A stretch of DNA of 64,000 nucleotides from Flavobacteriaceae bacterium (GTDB lineage Bacteria > Bacteroidota > Bacteroidia > Flavobacteriales > Flavobacteriaceae): contig JABDMU010000034.1 in the NCBI GenBank assembly GCA_013001285.1, forward strand, positions 33,221 through 97,220, in the 5' to 3' direction. Shown here one piece after another: positions 28,756 through 36,095 of the stretch; position 1 is the first letter of the stretch; the number at the start of each line of letters is the position of its first letter. The notes below the pieces were generated by a model. It was not told the DNA's origin, searched no databases, and saw nothing but the letters and a program-made list of their open reading frames with translations. A program made the translations under genes and the position numbers.

Positions 28756-30301
28756 ATAATTTAATAATGTCACCATTTTTATCTTTAAAATGGTACTCTA
28801 AATATGTGTAAGCATCTCGAGGTAATATTTTCACCCATTTTTTATGTTCAAAATACCATTTTGAACGTATCGATGGAAAGCCTTTTGTTAGAAAGGCTGC
28901 TATAAAAGGATGTGTGTTTAAGGTCACCTTCTTATAGTCTTTTTTAATAATTTGATCTAGATCTTGTTTAATTTTATCAATTAAAACAATTGGTGCTTCA
29001 ACTTCTTTTCCATTTAAACCATTTGGATGTTCTTCCGCGGTTTTAATGTTCATTTCAGGTCTTACACGCTGTCTGGTCATTTGTATCAGTCCAAATTTAC
29101 TTGGAGGCAATATTTTATGTTTCGCTCTATCATCTTTCATTTCATTTCTAAAATGGTTGAATAAAGCTTTTCTGTTTTCGGCTTTCACCATATCAATAAA
29201 ATCTACCACAATTATGCCGCCCATATCACGTAAGCTTAATTGTCGTGCTATTTCAGTAGCAGCGATTAAATTGACTTCAAGAGCAGTTTCTTCCTGGGAT
29301 TTCGCTTTGTTTGAGCGATTTCCGCTATTCACGTCAATAACATGTAGTGCTTCGGTATGTTCAATAACCAAATAGGCACCTTTTGCTGTTGACACTGTTC
29401 TTCCAAATGAAGTTTTTATTTGTCTTTCAATTCCGAACTTTTCAAAAATTGGAACTTTCGACTGATACAACTTTACTATTGATTCTTTTTTTGGTGCAAT
29501 TTCTTGCACGTAATCTTTAATTTGAAGGTAAAGCGTCTCATCATCAACATAAATAGATGTAAATGAATCGTTGAATATATCTCTTAAAATTGAAGAGGCT
29601 TTATTCATTTCGCCCAGCACTTTGCTTGGGAGATGCGCTTTATGTAACTTTTTACTCATTGCGACCCAACGGTCATACAAGTTTTGTAAATCTCTGTCAA
29701 GTTCAGCTACTTTTTTGCCCTCTGCAACGGTACGAACGATAACACCAAATCCTTTTGGAGTTATACTTTTTACGAGTCGTTTTAAGCGGTTTTTTTCATC
29801 GCGATCTTCAATTTTTTGAGAAATTGAAATCCGATCAGAAAAAGGCACCAAAACCAAATAACGTCCGGCAATTGAAATCTCGGAGCTTATCCGAGGGCCT
29901 TTCGTTGAAATGGGTTCTTTTACGACCTGTACCAATACAGATTGATTTGATTTTAAGACTTGAGCTATGCTTCCGTCTTTATCAATATCTTTTTCAAATG
30001 GGAAATTTTTTAAAGAATAATCTTTAAGTCTACCTGTGCTTACACGTTTGATGAATTTTAAAAGGGAAGGTAATTTCGGACCTAAATCATGATAATGCAA
30101 AAAGGCATCTTTTTCATAACCAACATTAACAAATGCGGCATTTAGTCCGGGAACAGTTTTCTTTAACTTGGCGATAAACACATCACCAACAGCAAACTTG
30201 TTATCATCTTCATCTCTTTGTAATTCAATTAACTTTCCATCTTTTAAAAGGGCAAAATCAACATAATCTGAACCAGAACGAATAATTAATTCTTTATTCA
30301 T
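28754..30301 (-). CDS. rng: ribonuclease G/E family endoribonuclease
   Basis: A 515-residue RNase G-length enzyme. An S1 RNA-binding domain (about 35-125, VGDVFIAKLKKTVPGLNAAFVNVG) precedes the catalytic DNase I-like domain, whose metal-binding aspartates appear in LHVIDVNSGNR and IIVVDFIDM. It lacks the long C-terminal degradosome scaffold of RNase E. It processes rRNA ends and mRNA. It lies downstream of HU and the 31-residue gene, separated from them by a terminator. Confidence 0.93.
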   Translation of the reverse strand: MNKELIIRSGSDYVDFALLKDGKLIELQRDEDDNKFAVGDVFIAKLKKTVPGLNAAFVNVGYEKDAFLHYHDLGPKLPSLLKFIKRVSTGRLKDYSLKNFPFEKDIDKDGSIAQVLKSNQSVLVQVVKEPISTKGPRISSEISIAGRYLVLVPFSDRISISQKIEDRDEKNRLKRLVKSITPKGFGVIVRTVAEGKKVAELDRDLQNLYDRWVAMSKKLHKAHLPSKVLGEMNKASSILRDIFNDSFTSIYVDDETLYLQIKDYVQEIAPKKESIVKLYQSKVPIFEKFGIERQIKTSFGRTVSTAKGAYLVIEHTEALHVIDVNSGNRSNKAKSQEETALEVNLIAATEIARQLSLRDMGGIIVVDFIDMVKAENRKALFNHFRNEMKDDRAKHKILPPSKFGLIQMTRQRVRPEMNIKTAEEHPNGLNGKEVEAPIVLIDKIKQDLDQIIKKDYKKVTLNTHPFIAAFLTKGFPSIRSKWYFEHKKWVKILPRDAYTYLEYHFKDKNGDIIKL

Positions 30302-30446
30302 AAAGTTAATTTTTATCCATTTCCTAATTAGAAAACAGATGGATTATACATTTTTTCACAGGATATTTTATCCGGTAAATTCATAGTCATACTAGGTAGA
30401 TAGTATGTTATTATGAATTATTTTCAAAGAACGATTTTTCTAAAAA

Positions 30447-30476
30447 ACCGAAAAAGTAGTTCAAACAACTACTTTT
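30447..30476 (-). terminator. terminator after the hup-small basic gene unit
   Basis: A perfect 10-bp stem AAAAGTAGTT/AACTACTTTT with a 5-base loop is followed on the minus strand by a T-rich run. It separates the minus-strand hup transcript from rng. Confidence 0.82.
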
Positions 30477-30501
30477 CCTGAATTATTTCTTCTTGCGTCG
30501 A

Positions 30502-30597
30502 TTAATTCGACTTCTTCTTGTGACGATTAGCTCGTCGTCTTTTTTTACGCTTATGCGTAGCTACCTTGTGTCTTTTTCTCTTTTTACCACTTGGCAT
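30502..30597 (-). CDS. 31-residue highly basic protein, possible ribosomal or RNA-binding peptide
   Basis: An ATG at 30595-30597 opens a 31-codon frame ending in TAA. The product starts MPSGKKRKRHKVATHKR and ends HKKKSN; 20 of its 31 residues are Lys, Arg or His. It lies 38 bases downstream of hup on the same strand and before a strong terminator, as expected for a real, highly expressed gene. From memory, the same sequence recurs at this place in many Bacteroidota. The composition resembles tiny ribosomal proteins; the Bacteroidota-specific bL38 is one candidate, which I cannot confirm. Confidence 0.75.
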   Translation of the reverse strand: MPSGKKRKRHKVATHKRKKRRRANRHKKKSN

Positions 30598-30635
30598 AAA
30601 TGTTTTCCTTTTTTTAAGTTAATACTGTAATATCG

Positions 30636-30926
30636 TTATTTAACTTCAACATTGGTTTTAACGCCTTCAACGAAAACCTTTGCTGGCTTAAATGCTGGAA
30701 TATTGTGTGCAGGAATCTTGATAGTGGTATTCTTTGAAATGTTTCTACCAGTTTTTTCTGCTCTTGTTTTAATTATGAAGCTTCCAAATCCTCTTAAATA
30801 TACATTGTCACCACCTTCTAATGAATTCTTTACTTCATTCATAAATGTTTCAACGGTGGCTTGTACATCACCTTTTTCCATTCCCAATTTCTCAGAAATT
30901 TTTGTTACTAAATCAGCTTTAGTCAT
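30636..30926 (-). CDS. hup: HU-family DNA-binding protein
   Basis: A 96-residue nucleoid protein. The helical dimerisation half (about 1-45, MTKADLVTKISEKLG) leads into the beta-arm region, where the usual Gly-Phe-Gly (LRGFGSF) and Arg-Asn-Pro/Ile arm segment (TGRNISKNTTIKIPA) are seen, ending FKPAK. It bends and compacts DNA. A strong predicted promoter lies 40 bases upstream, and the 31-residue basic gene follows it. Confidence 0.95.
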   Translation of the reverse strand: MTKADLVTKISEKLGMEKGDVQATVETFMNEVKNSLEGGDNVYLRGFGSFIIKTRAEKTGRNISKNTTIKIPAHNIPAFKPAKVFVEGVKTNVEVK

Positions 30927-30965
30927 TATAATTGTTTTTAGGGTTACTATTAATTATTAGGGATG

Positions 30966-30998
30966 CAAATATAATTATTTTAAATTCAATATTTCAAA
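30966..30998 (-). promoter_or_regulatory. predicted hup promoter
   Basis: On the minus strand, TTTG (30995-30998) is followed after 21 bases by TATATTTG (30966-30973), one of the best matches to the Bacteroidota consensus in the window. The leader before hup would be about 35 bases. Confidence 0.65.
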
Positions 30999-31031
30999 CC
31001 TAAATCATTAAAATTTAATCGGATAAACGCT

Positions 31032-31039
31032 TATTTTTG
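31032..31039 (+). promoter_or_regulatory. predicted mutY -7 box
   Basis: TATTTTTG fits TAnnTTTG, giving a leader of about 14 bases before the mutY ATG. The -33 element is not obvious. Confidence 0.45.
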
Positions 31040-31058
31040 CAACTTACCCAAGAGTTCA

Positions 31059-32102
31059 ATGAATTTTAGTAAAATTATCAGAAGATGGTATGCCATTCAT
31101 AAACGGGATTTACCATGGCGAAATACAAGTGATCCATATCGCATTTGGCTATCAGAGATCATCCTTCAGCAAACTCAAGTGAGCCAAGGACTACCTTATT
31201 ATGACGCCTTTATTTCAAGTTTTCCTACAGTTTTTGACCTTGCTAATGCTACCGAAGATCAAGTTCTAAAATTGTGGCAGGGTCTGGGCTATTATTCTAG
31301 GGCGAGAAATTTACATCATACTTCAAAATTAGTGGTTCAGGATTTTAATGGAAAATTTCCTATCACCTATGACGAGTTGATAAAATTAAAAGGGGTTGGC
31401 GACTATACTGCAAGCGCAATCGCTTCAATATGCAACGATGAACCCACTGCAGTAGTCGATGGAAATGTTTACAGACTCTTGTCGAGATACTTTGGAATTA
31501 AGACGCCTATTAACTCGACTGCTGGGACAAAAGAATTCAAAAGTTTGGCCCAAGAGTTATTGCCTGAGGCAAAAATTGGGGATCATAATCAGGCCATAAT
31601 GGAATTTGGAGCAAGGCAATGTAAACCAAAATCTCCTAATTGTTCGATTTGCCCTCTTCATGACTCGTGTTTTGCTTTCAGAAAACGTTTAATTGAGGTA
31701 CTTCCAGTTAAATTGAATAAGCAAAAGGTGAAGAAACGCTATTTTAATTATTTGGTTATGCTTGCCAAGAATGGTTATACCTTAATGGAAAAACGACATG
31801 GTAAAGGAATTTGGCAAAACCTATATCAGTTTCCATTAATTGAATCAACAAAGCGGCTTTCTTATGCAGAATTGTGCGCTCAAATAGACCTTCAATCGAT
31901 GCTAAATGGTTCGGATTATGAGATCAGTTTATATAATGAAAACCCTATTACGCACAAATTATCCCATCAGCATTTGATAACGCATTTCTGGATTGTGAAC
32001 TTAGAAGAAATACCTGATGGCGGTATTCCCTTTTCAAAAATTAAAGCGCTTCCAGTTCCAACATTGATCTCAAATTTTATGGAAGGCCTTTCCATATCCT
32101 AA
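31059..32102 (+). CDS. mutY: A/G-specific adenine glycosylase
   Basis: A 347-residue base-excision repair enzyme that removes adenine mispaired with 8-oxoguanine. The helix-hairpin-helix and catalytic Asp region LKGVGDYTASAIASICND...AVVDGNV (about 108-140) is intact. The 4Fe-4S loop follows as CKPKSPNCSICPLHDSC (C-x6-C-x2-C-x5-C), and the C-terminal NUDIX-like domain (about 225-340) recognises 8-oxoG. It heads the conserved mutY-ssb-gldE-gldD group. Confidence 0.95.
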   Translation: MNFSKIIRRWYAIHKRDLPWRNTSDPYRIWLSEIILQQTQVSQGLPYYDAFISSFPTVFDLANATEDQVLKLWQGLGYYSRARNLHHTSKLVVQDFNGKFPITYDELIKLKGVGDYTASAIASICNDEPTAVVDGNVYRLLSRYFGIKTPINSTAGTKEFKSLAQELLPEAKIGDHNQAIMEFGARQCKPKSPNCSICPLHDSCFAFRKRLIEVLPVKLNKQKVKKRYFNYLVMLAKNGYTLMEKRHGKGIWQNLYQFPLIESTKRLSYAELCAQIDLQSMLNGSDYEISLYNENPITHKLSHQHLITHFWIVNLEEIPDGGIPFSKIKALPVPTLISNFMEGLSIS

Positions 32103-32154
32103 GACATTGATTTATATTTTTTTCATTACTTTTAATAATGTCCTTAAAAACATC

Positions 32155-32162
32155 TAATTTTG
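32155..32162 (+). promoter_or_regulatory. predicted internal ssb -7 box
   Basis: TAATTTTG fits TAnnTTTG and would start transcription about 13 bases before ssb, within the mutY-ssb gap of 78 bases. No clear -33 element is seen. Confidence 0.4.
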
Positions 32163-32180
32163 CACTAAATAAATTAATTT

Positions 32181-32627
32181 ATGTCTGGAACTTTAAATAA
32201 AGTAATGCTAATTGGTCATTTGGGAGATGCTGTAAAACTGCATTATTTTGATGACAAAAATTGTGTTGGCCGATTTCCGCTGGCAACCAATGAAACCTAT
32301 ACCAATAAACAAACCAATGAACGTGTAACCAATACAGAATGGCACAACATTGTGGTTAGAAATAAGGCGGCTGAAATTTGTGAAAAATATTTAAGCAAGG
32401 GAGACCGTGTTTATATTGAAGGGAGAATTAAAACTAGAAAATGGCAAGATGATTCTGGGAATGATCGATATTCAACAGAAATACACTGTACTGAATTCAC
32501 CTTTCTCACAACAAAAAACGAAAGCCAAGGCGTAAATACATCATCAAATACTGATCAAAATCAAGATAAACAGCAAAATCCTGTTCGAGAATCTTTAGAA
32601 AAAGATAATGATGATCTACCTTTTTAA
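32181..32627 (+). CDS. ssb: single-stranded DNA-binding protein
   Basis: A 148-residue SSB. The OB-fold domain covers about 1-108 (MSGTLNKVMLIGHLGDAV, WHNIVVRNKAAE, VYIEGRIKTRKWQD). A low-complexity Gln/Asn-rich linker leads to the acidic tail NDDLPF, the peptide by which SSB recruits repair and replication partners. It lies between mutY and gldE, as in many Bacteroidota. Confidence 0.95.
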   Translation: MSGTLNKVMLIGHLGDAVKLHYFDDKNCVGRFPLATNETYTNKQTNERVTNTEWHNIVVRNKAAEICEKYLSKGDRVYIEGRIKTRKWQDDSGNDRYSTEIHCTEFTFLTTKNESQGVNTSSNTDQNQDKQQNPVRESLEKDNDDLPF

Positions 32628-32650
32628 GTGTTTAATTAATTCTGTGACGA

Positions 32651-33961
32651 TTGGATCCTGACCCCTTTAGTTTATTAGTTTTTTTTAGCGCAATAGACCT
32701 GCCTATGGTCCTGGGCTTTGTATTATTGTTTGTGCTATTATTTTGTTCGGCATTAATTTCAGGTGCTGAGGTGGCTTGTTTCTCACTAACTCAAACAGAT
32801 CTTGATGATAATTTAGAGACTCCTTCAAGGCCCTTAACTATCATTATTAAATTATTAGAACGACCAAAAAAATTACTCGCTACGATATTAGTTGCCAATA
32901 ATTTTATCAATATCGGGATCGTTATCTTGTTTGCCTTTTTAGGCGAATCTATTTTTTATGGCATTGAAATAGACTGGGTACGTTTTGTTCTAGAAGTTGT
33001 TGTTATCACATTTTTAATATTACTTTTTGGTGAGATCTTACCAAAAATTTATGCCAGCCGAAATAAGGTGAAATTTGCCACTTTTATGGCATATCCCTTG
33101 AAATTCCTTGACTTTATTTTCTCACCGTTAAGTTTACCTATGAGAAGGATGACCATTTTTCTTCACAATCGCCTTGGTAAACAACGGTCTAATTTAAGTG
33201 TCGATCAATTATCTCAGGCTTTAGAGTTAACCAGTGAAGAGGATACCACGAAGCAAGAACAGAAAATTTTGCAAGGCATTGTTTCATTTGGGAATACCGA
33301 CACCAAACAGGTCATGAGGCCGCGGATTGATATTTTTGCCTTAGACAGAAATTTAAAATATAATGAAATATTACCTTCGATCATTGAAAATGGGTACTCA
33401 AGAATTCCGGTATTTGAAGATAATGTAGATAATGTAATAGGCATTTTATATGTGAAAGACCTCCTGCCATATATCGATAGAAAGCAATTTGATTGGGTTT
33501 CATTGCTCAGAGATCCATTTTTCGTTCCTGAAAACAAAAAGCTTGACGATCTGATGTCTGAATTCCAAGAAAAAAAAGTGCATTTGGCCGTTGTAGTTGA
33601 TGAGTACGGTGGCACCTCTGGCTTGGTATCATTAGAGGATGTGATTGAAGAAATTGTAGGCGATATAAGCGATGAATTTGATGATGTCGATCTCATTTAT
33701 TCCAAATTAGATGACCTCAATTATGTTTTCGAAGGAAAAACACCTTTAAAGGATTTTTATCGCATTTTGAAATTGGAAGATGAATCGGTTTTTGAAAACA
33801 GCAAAGGAGAGGCAGAAACTATTGCTGGATTTGTTTTGGAGATATCAGGTAGCTTTCCAAGATTGAATAGCAAAATAAATTTTGAAAATTACGTTTTTAC
33901 TATAGAAGCCTTAGATAAGAAACGTATAAAACGTATTAAAATTACAATTGAACCTGCATGA
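32651..33961 (+). CDS. gldE: gliding motility protein GldE (CNNM/CorC-like membrane protein)
   Basis: A 436-residue membrane protein. The DUF21/CNNM transmembrane domain (about 15-200) is followed by paired CBS domains (about 215-340, MRPRIDIFAL and VDEYGGTSGLVSLEDVIEEIVGDI) and a CorC-type C-terminal domain. The only usable start is the TTG at 32651, preceded in frame by TGA two codons upstream; it yields MDPDPFSLL, like other GldE proteins. It overlaps gldD by four bases (ATGA). GldE supports assembly of the gliding/T9SS machinery, and over-expression in other species can bypass some gldB defects. Confidence 0.92.
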   Translation: MDPDPFSLLVFFSAIDLPMVLGFVLLFVLLFCSALISGAEVACFSLTQTDLDDNLETPSRPLTIIIKLLERPKKLLATILVANNFINIGIVILFAFLGESIFYGIEIDWVRFVLEVVVITFLILLFGEILPKIYASRNKVKFATFMAYPLKFLDFIFSPLSLPMRRMTIFLHNRLGKQRSNLSVDQLSQALELTSEEDTTKQEQKILQGIVSFGNTDTKQVMRPRIDIFALDRNLKYNEILPSIIENGYSRIPVFEDNVDNVIGILYVKDLLPYIDRKQFDWVSLLRDPFFVPENKKLDDLMSEFQEKKVHLAVVVDEYGGTSGLVSLEDVIEEIVGDISDEFDDVDLIYSKLDDLNYVFEGKTPLKDFYRILKLEDESVFENSKGEAETIAGFVLEISGSFPRLNSKINFENYVFTIEALDKKRIKRIKITIEPA

Positions 33962-34533
33962 GAAATTTTGTCCTTGCCATTATTTGTTTGAGTATTTTTT
34001 CATGTGATGATCCTCCCTTGCCAAAACCAAAAGCGTATTTAAGACTGGAATATCCACAACCAAAATATAAAATTTTAAATACCGAATTACCTTTTGCCTT
34101 TGAGAAAAATATCCTTGCCGATAGTGTTGGAGCTATTAAAGTTTCAAGAGATGGGAAATCGAAGGGAATTGATCTTGTATATCCAAATTTAAAAGGTACC
34201 ATTTATGTAACTTACAAAGCCATTGATAAAAGTAATCTTGAACTGTTTTTGATGGACGCTCAAAACATCACTCAGACGCATACCGTTAAAGCTGATGAAA
34301 TCATCGAACAGCCCTATATCAATACTGATCGAAAGGTATACGGTATGTTCTATGAAGTTGGTGGAAATGCTGCTTCGCAGTCACAGTTTTATGTAACGGA
34401 TAGTGTAAGGCATTTTGTTACAGGGAGTCTGTATTTTTATGCCAAGCCAAATTACGATTCTATACTACCAGCCGCTCATTATCTAAAGAATGATATTCAG
34501 CATATCATGGAAACCATTACTTGGAAGAAATAA
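33958..34533 (+). CDS. gldD: gliding motility lipoprotein GldD
   Basis: A 191-residue lipoprotein with lipobox Cys in LSIFSC (about 16-20), followed by the family hallmark PKPKAYLRLEYPQP. It is required for gliding and T9SS function in Flavobacterium. Its start overlaps the gldE stop by four bases, so translational coupling is expected. A terminator follows. Confidence 0.93.
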   Translation: MRNFVLAIICLSIFSCDDPPLPKPKAYLRLEYPQPKYKILNTELPFAFEKNILADSVGAIKVSRDGKSKGIDLVYPNLKGTIYVTYKAIDKSNLELFLMDAQNITQTHTVKADEIIEQPYINTDRKVYGMFYEVGGNAASQSQFYVTDSVRHFVTGSLYFYAKPNYDSILPAAHYLKNDIQHIMETITWKK

Positions 34534-34563
34534 AAAAGGCCAAGAATTAACTTGACCTTTTTA
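34533..34563. terminator. terminator between gldD and the HMA lipoprotein gene
   Basis: A stem AAAAAGG-C-CAAG / CTTG-A-CCTTTTT with a single mismatch has A and T runs on either side, so it can act on both convergent genes. Confidence 0.75.
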
Positions 34564-34580
34564 CAATATCTAAATGTTGT

Positions 34581-35078
34581 TTATTTGGCTTTACCAGCGC
34601 AACAGGCTTTTTTGCAAGCTGCCTGACACGCTTTTATTTCTGCTTCTGTTTTATCTTTACAACAGTCTTTGTTGCAATCATCAGCACAAGCTTTTTTTGC
34701 TGGGGACTCATCCACCGTTTTCATGTCTTTTACCGAATAGGTTTCTCCAGTTTTTTTAACAGTTTCTTCTAATGATTCTGTAGTTACTTTAGCTTCATCA
34801 TATGAAACCATTGCCAGTTTTTTGTCAAAATCAACAGTAGCCGATTTTACACCTTCCATTTTTGCTAACTTCTTCTCAATGGTTTTAGCACAACCCATTG
34901 CACAAGTCATACCTTCAATAGTGAATTCTGCCATGGCAATTTTAGCATTTGGGTCAATTGAAGCTTTTGCAGTTTCGGTGTCAACCTGAACTGTTTTCAC
35001 TTCTGGTTGCTCATTTTTACAGGCTATCACAACGCTGCAAAAAACTACGAGTGCAACTAATTTTTTCAATGTCTTCAT
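34581..35078 (-). CDS. heavy-metal-associated (HMA) domain lipoprotein with Cys-rich tail
   Basis: A 165-residue lipoprotein with lipobox Cys in CSVVIAC (about 20). An HMA domain (about 45-115) holds the metal motif GMTCAMGC, which has one residue more than usual between its outer Cys residues. The C-terminal 45 residues carry about ten Cys (ACADDCNKDCCKD, ACQAACKKACC). This suggests periplasmic or outer-membrane capture of copper or another soft metal. No metal ATPase lies beside it. A minus-strand TAATTTTG (35103-35110) may be its -7 box. Confidence 0.85.
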   Translation of the reverse strand: MKTLKKLVALVVFCSVVIACKNEQPEVKTVQVDTETAKASIDPNAKIAMAEFTIEGMTCAMGCAKTIEKKLAKMEGVKSATVDFDKKLAMVSYDEAKVTTESLEETVKKTGETYSVKDMKTVDESPAKKACADDCNKDCCKDKTEAEIKACQAACKKACCAGKAK

Positions 35079-35167
35079 ATTTAAATAATATTATTTTAAA
35101 TACAAAATTAATAATAATTGCTGTTAATTGCGGTTAAAATTCTCACTTTTGTCTACTTAAATTCGAA

Positions 35168-36046
35168 GTGGTGCAATTAAAGCAATCAAAATGGATCTAT
35201 CTCTTTGTACTCTCATTGATTTGGGGTAGTTCATTTATTCTTATTAAGAAAAGCCTAATTGGTCTTACGCCTTTACAACTAGGCGCCTTACGAATATTAA
35301 TATCAGGTCTATTTATTTTCCTATTTGGATTCTATAAATTAAAATCAGTTAAACGAAAGTATTGGAAATGGTTGATCATTTCTGGGTTCTTGGGCACCTT
35401 CTTTCCTTCGTTTTTATTTGCTTTCGCCGAAACTGAAATAGATAGTGCAGTTGCCTCAATTTTAAATTCATTAGTGCCTTTAAATACCATTTTAATGGGG
35501 TTTGCAGTGTTTAAGATAGCCTCAACCAAGCGGCAGGTTTTAGGTGTCATTATTGGTTTTACTGGAACAGCAATTCTTATTGGAAAAGGCGCACAATTAA
35601 ATCCAGGTCAGAATTATTTATATGCAGGACTCGTTGTTATTTCTGCAATCATGTATGCCGCTAATGTGAATATTATAAAAAAATATTTACAGGAAGTCAA
35701 TGCCTTAACCATAGCTACCGGAAACTTTGCTTCTATCGTAATTCCTGCTTTTATAGTCTTGTTATTTACAAAATTCTTCACTTCAGAAACGTTTAACCAG
35801 CCTGAATTGAAACAGGCCATAGTTTATGTGATCATTTTATCGGCATTTGGAACAGCCCTAGCCAAGGTGATGTTTAATAAATTGGTTCAAATGTCTACCC
35901 CTGTTTTTGCTTCATCTGTTACTTATTTAATGCCAATTGTTGCTGTAGTATGGGGACTTTTGGATGGTGAAAGCTTTAGTTTTGTTCAAGGTTTAGCCAC
36001 CCTGTTGATTTTAGCTGGTGTTTATCTTGCCAATAGAAGAAAATAA
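35168..36046 (+). CDS. EamA/DMT-family transporter
   Basis: A 292-residue inner-membrane protein with ten predicted helices arranged as two EamA repeats; WGSSFILIKKSL near the N-terminus and the matching second repeat (FGTALAKVMFNKLVQ) mark the family. Members export metabolites or amino acids; the substrate here is unknown. The start is GTG (35168), immediately followed by another GTG. The gene is monocistronic with a terminator behind. Confidence 0.88.
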   Translation: MVQLKQSKWIYLFVLSLIWGSSFILIKKSLIGLTPLQLGALRILISGLFIFLFGFYKLKSVKRKYWKWLIISGFLGTFFPSFLFAFAETEIDSAVASILNSLVPLNTILMGFAVFKIASTKRQVLGVIIGFTGTAILIGKGAQLNPGQNYLYAGLVVISAIMYAANVNIIKKYLQEVNALTIATGNFASIVIPAFIVLLFTKFFTSETFNQPELKQAIVYVIILSAFGTALAKVMFNKLVQMSTPVFASSVTYLMPIVAVVWGLLDGESFSFVQGLATLLILAGVYLANRRK

Positions 36047-36051
36047 AAAAC

Positions 36052-36080
36052 CCAAGGGGAGACCTTGGGCTTTTGTTTTA
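36052..36080 (+). terminator. terminator of the EamA transporter gene
   Basis: A 7-bp stem CCCAAGG/CCTTGGG with a 5-base loop is followed by a T-rich run, 5 bases after the stop codon. Confidence 0.85.
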
Positions 36081-36095
36081 TTTTCAAATATTTTT

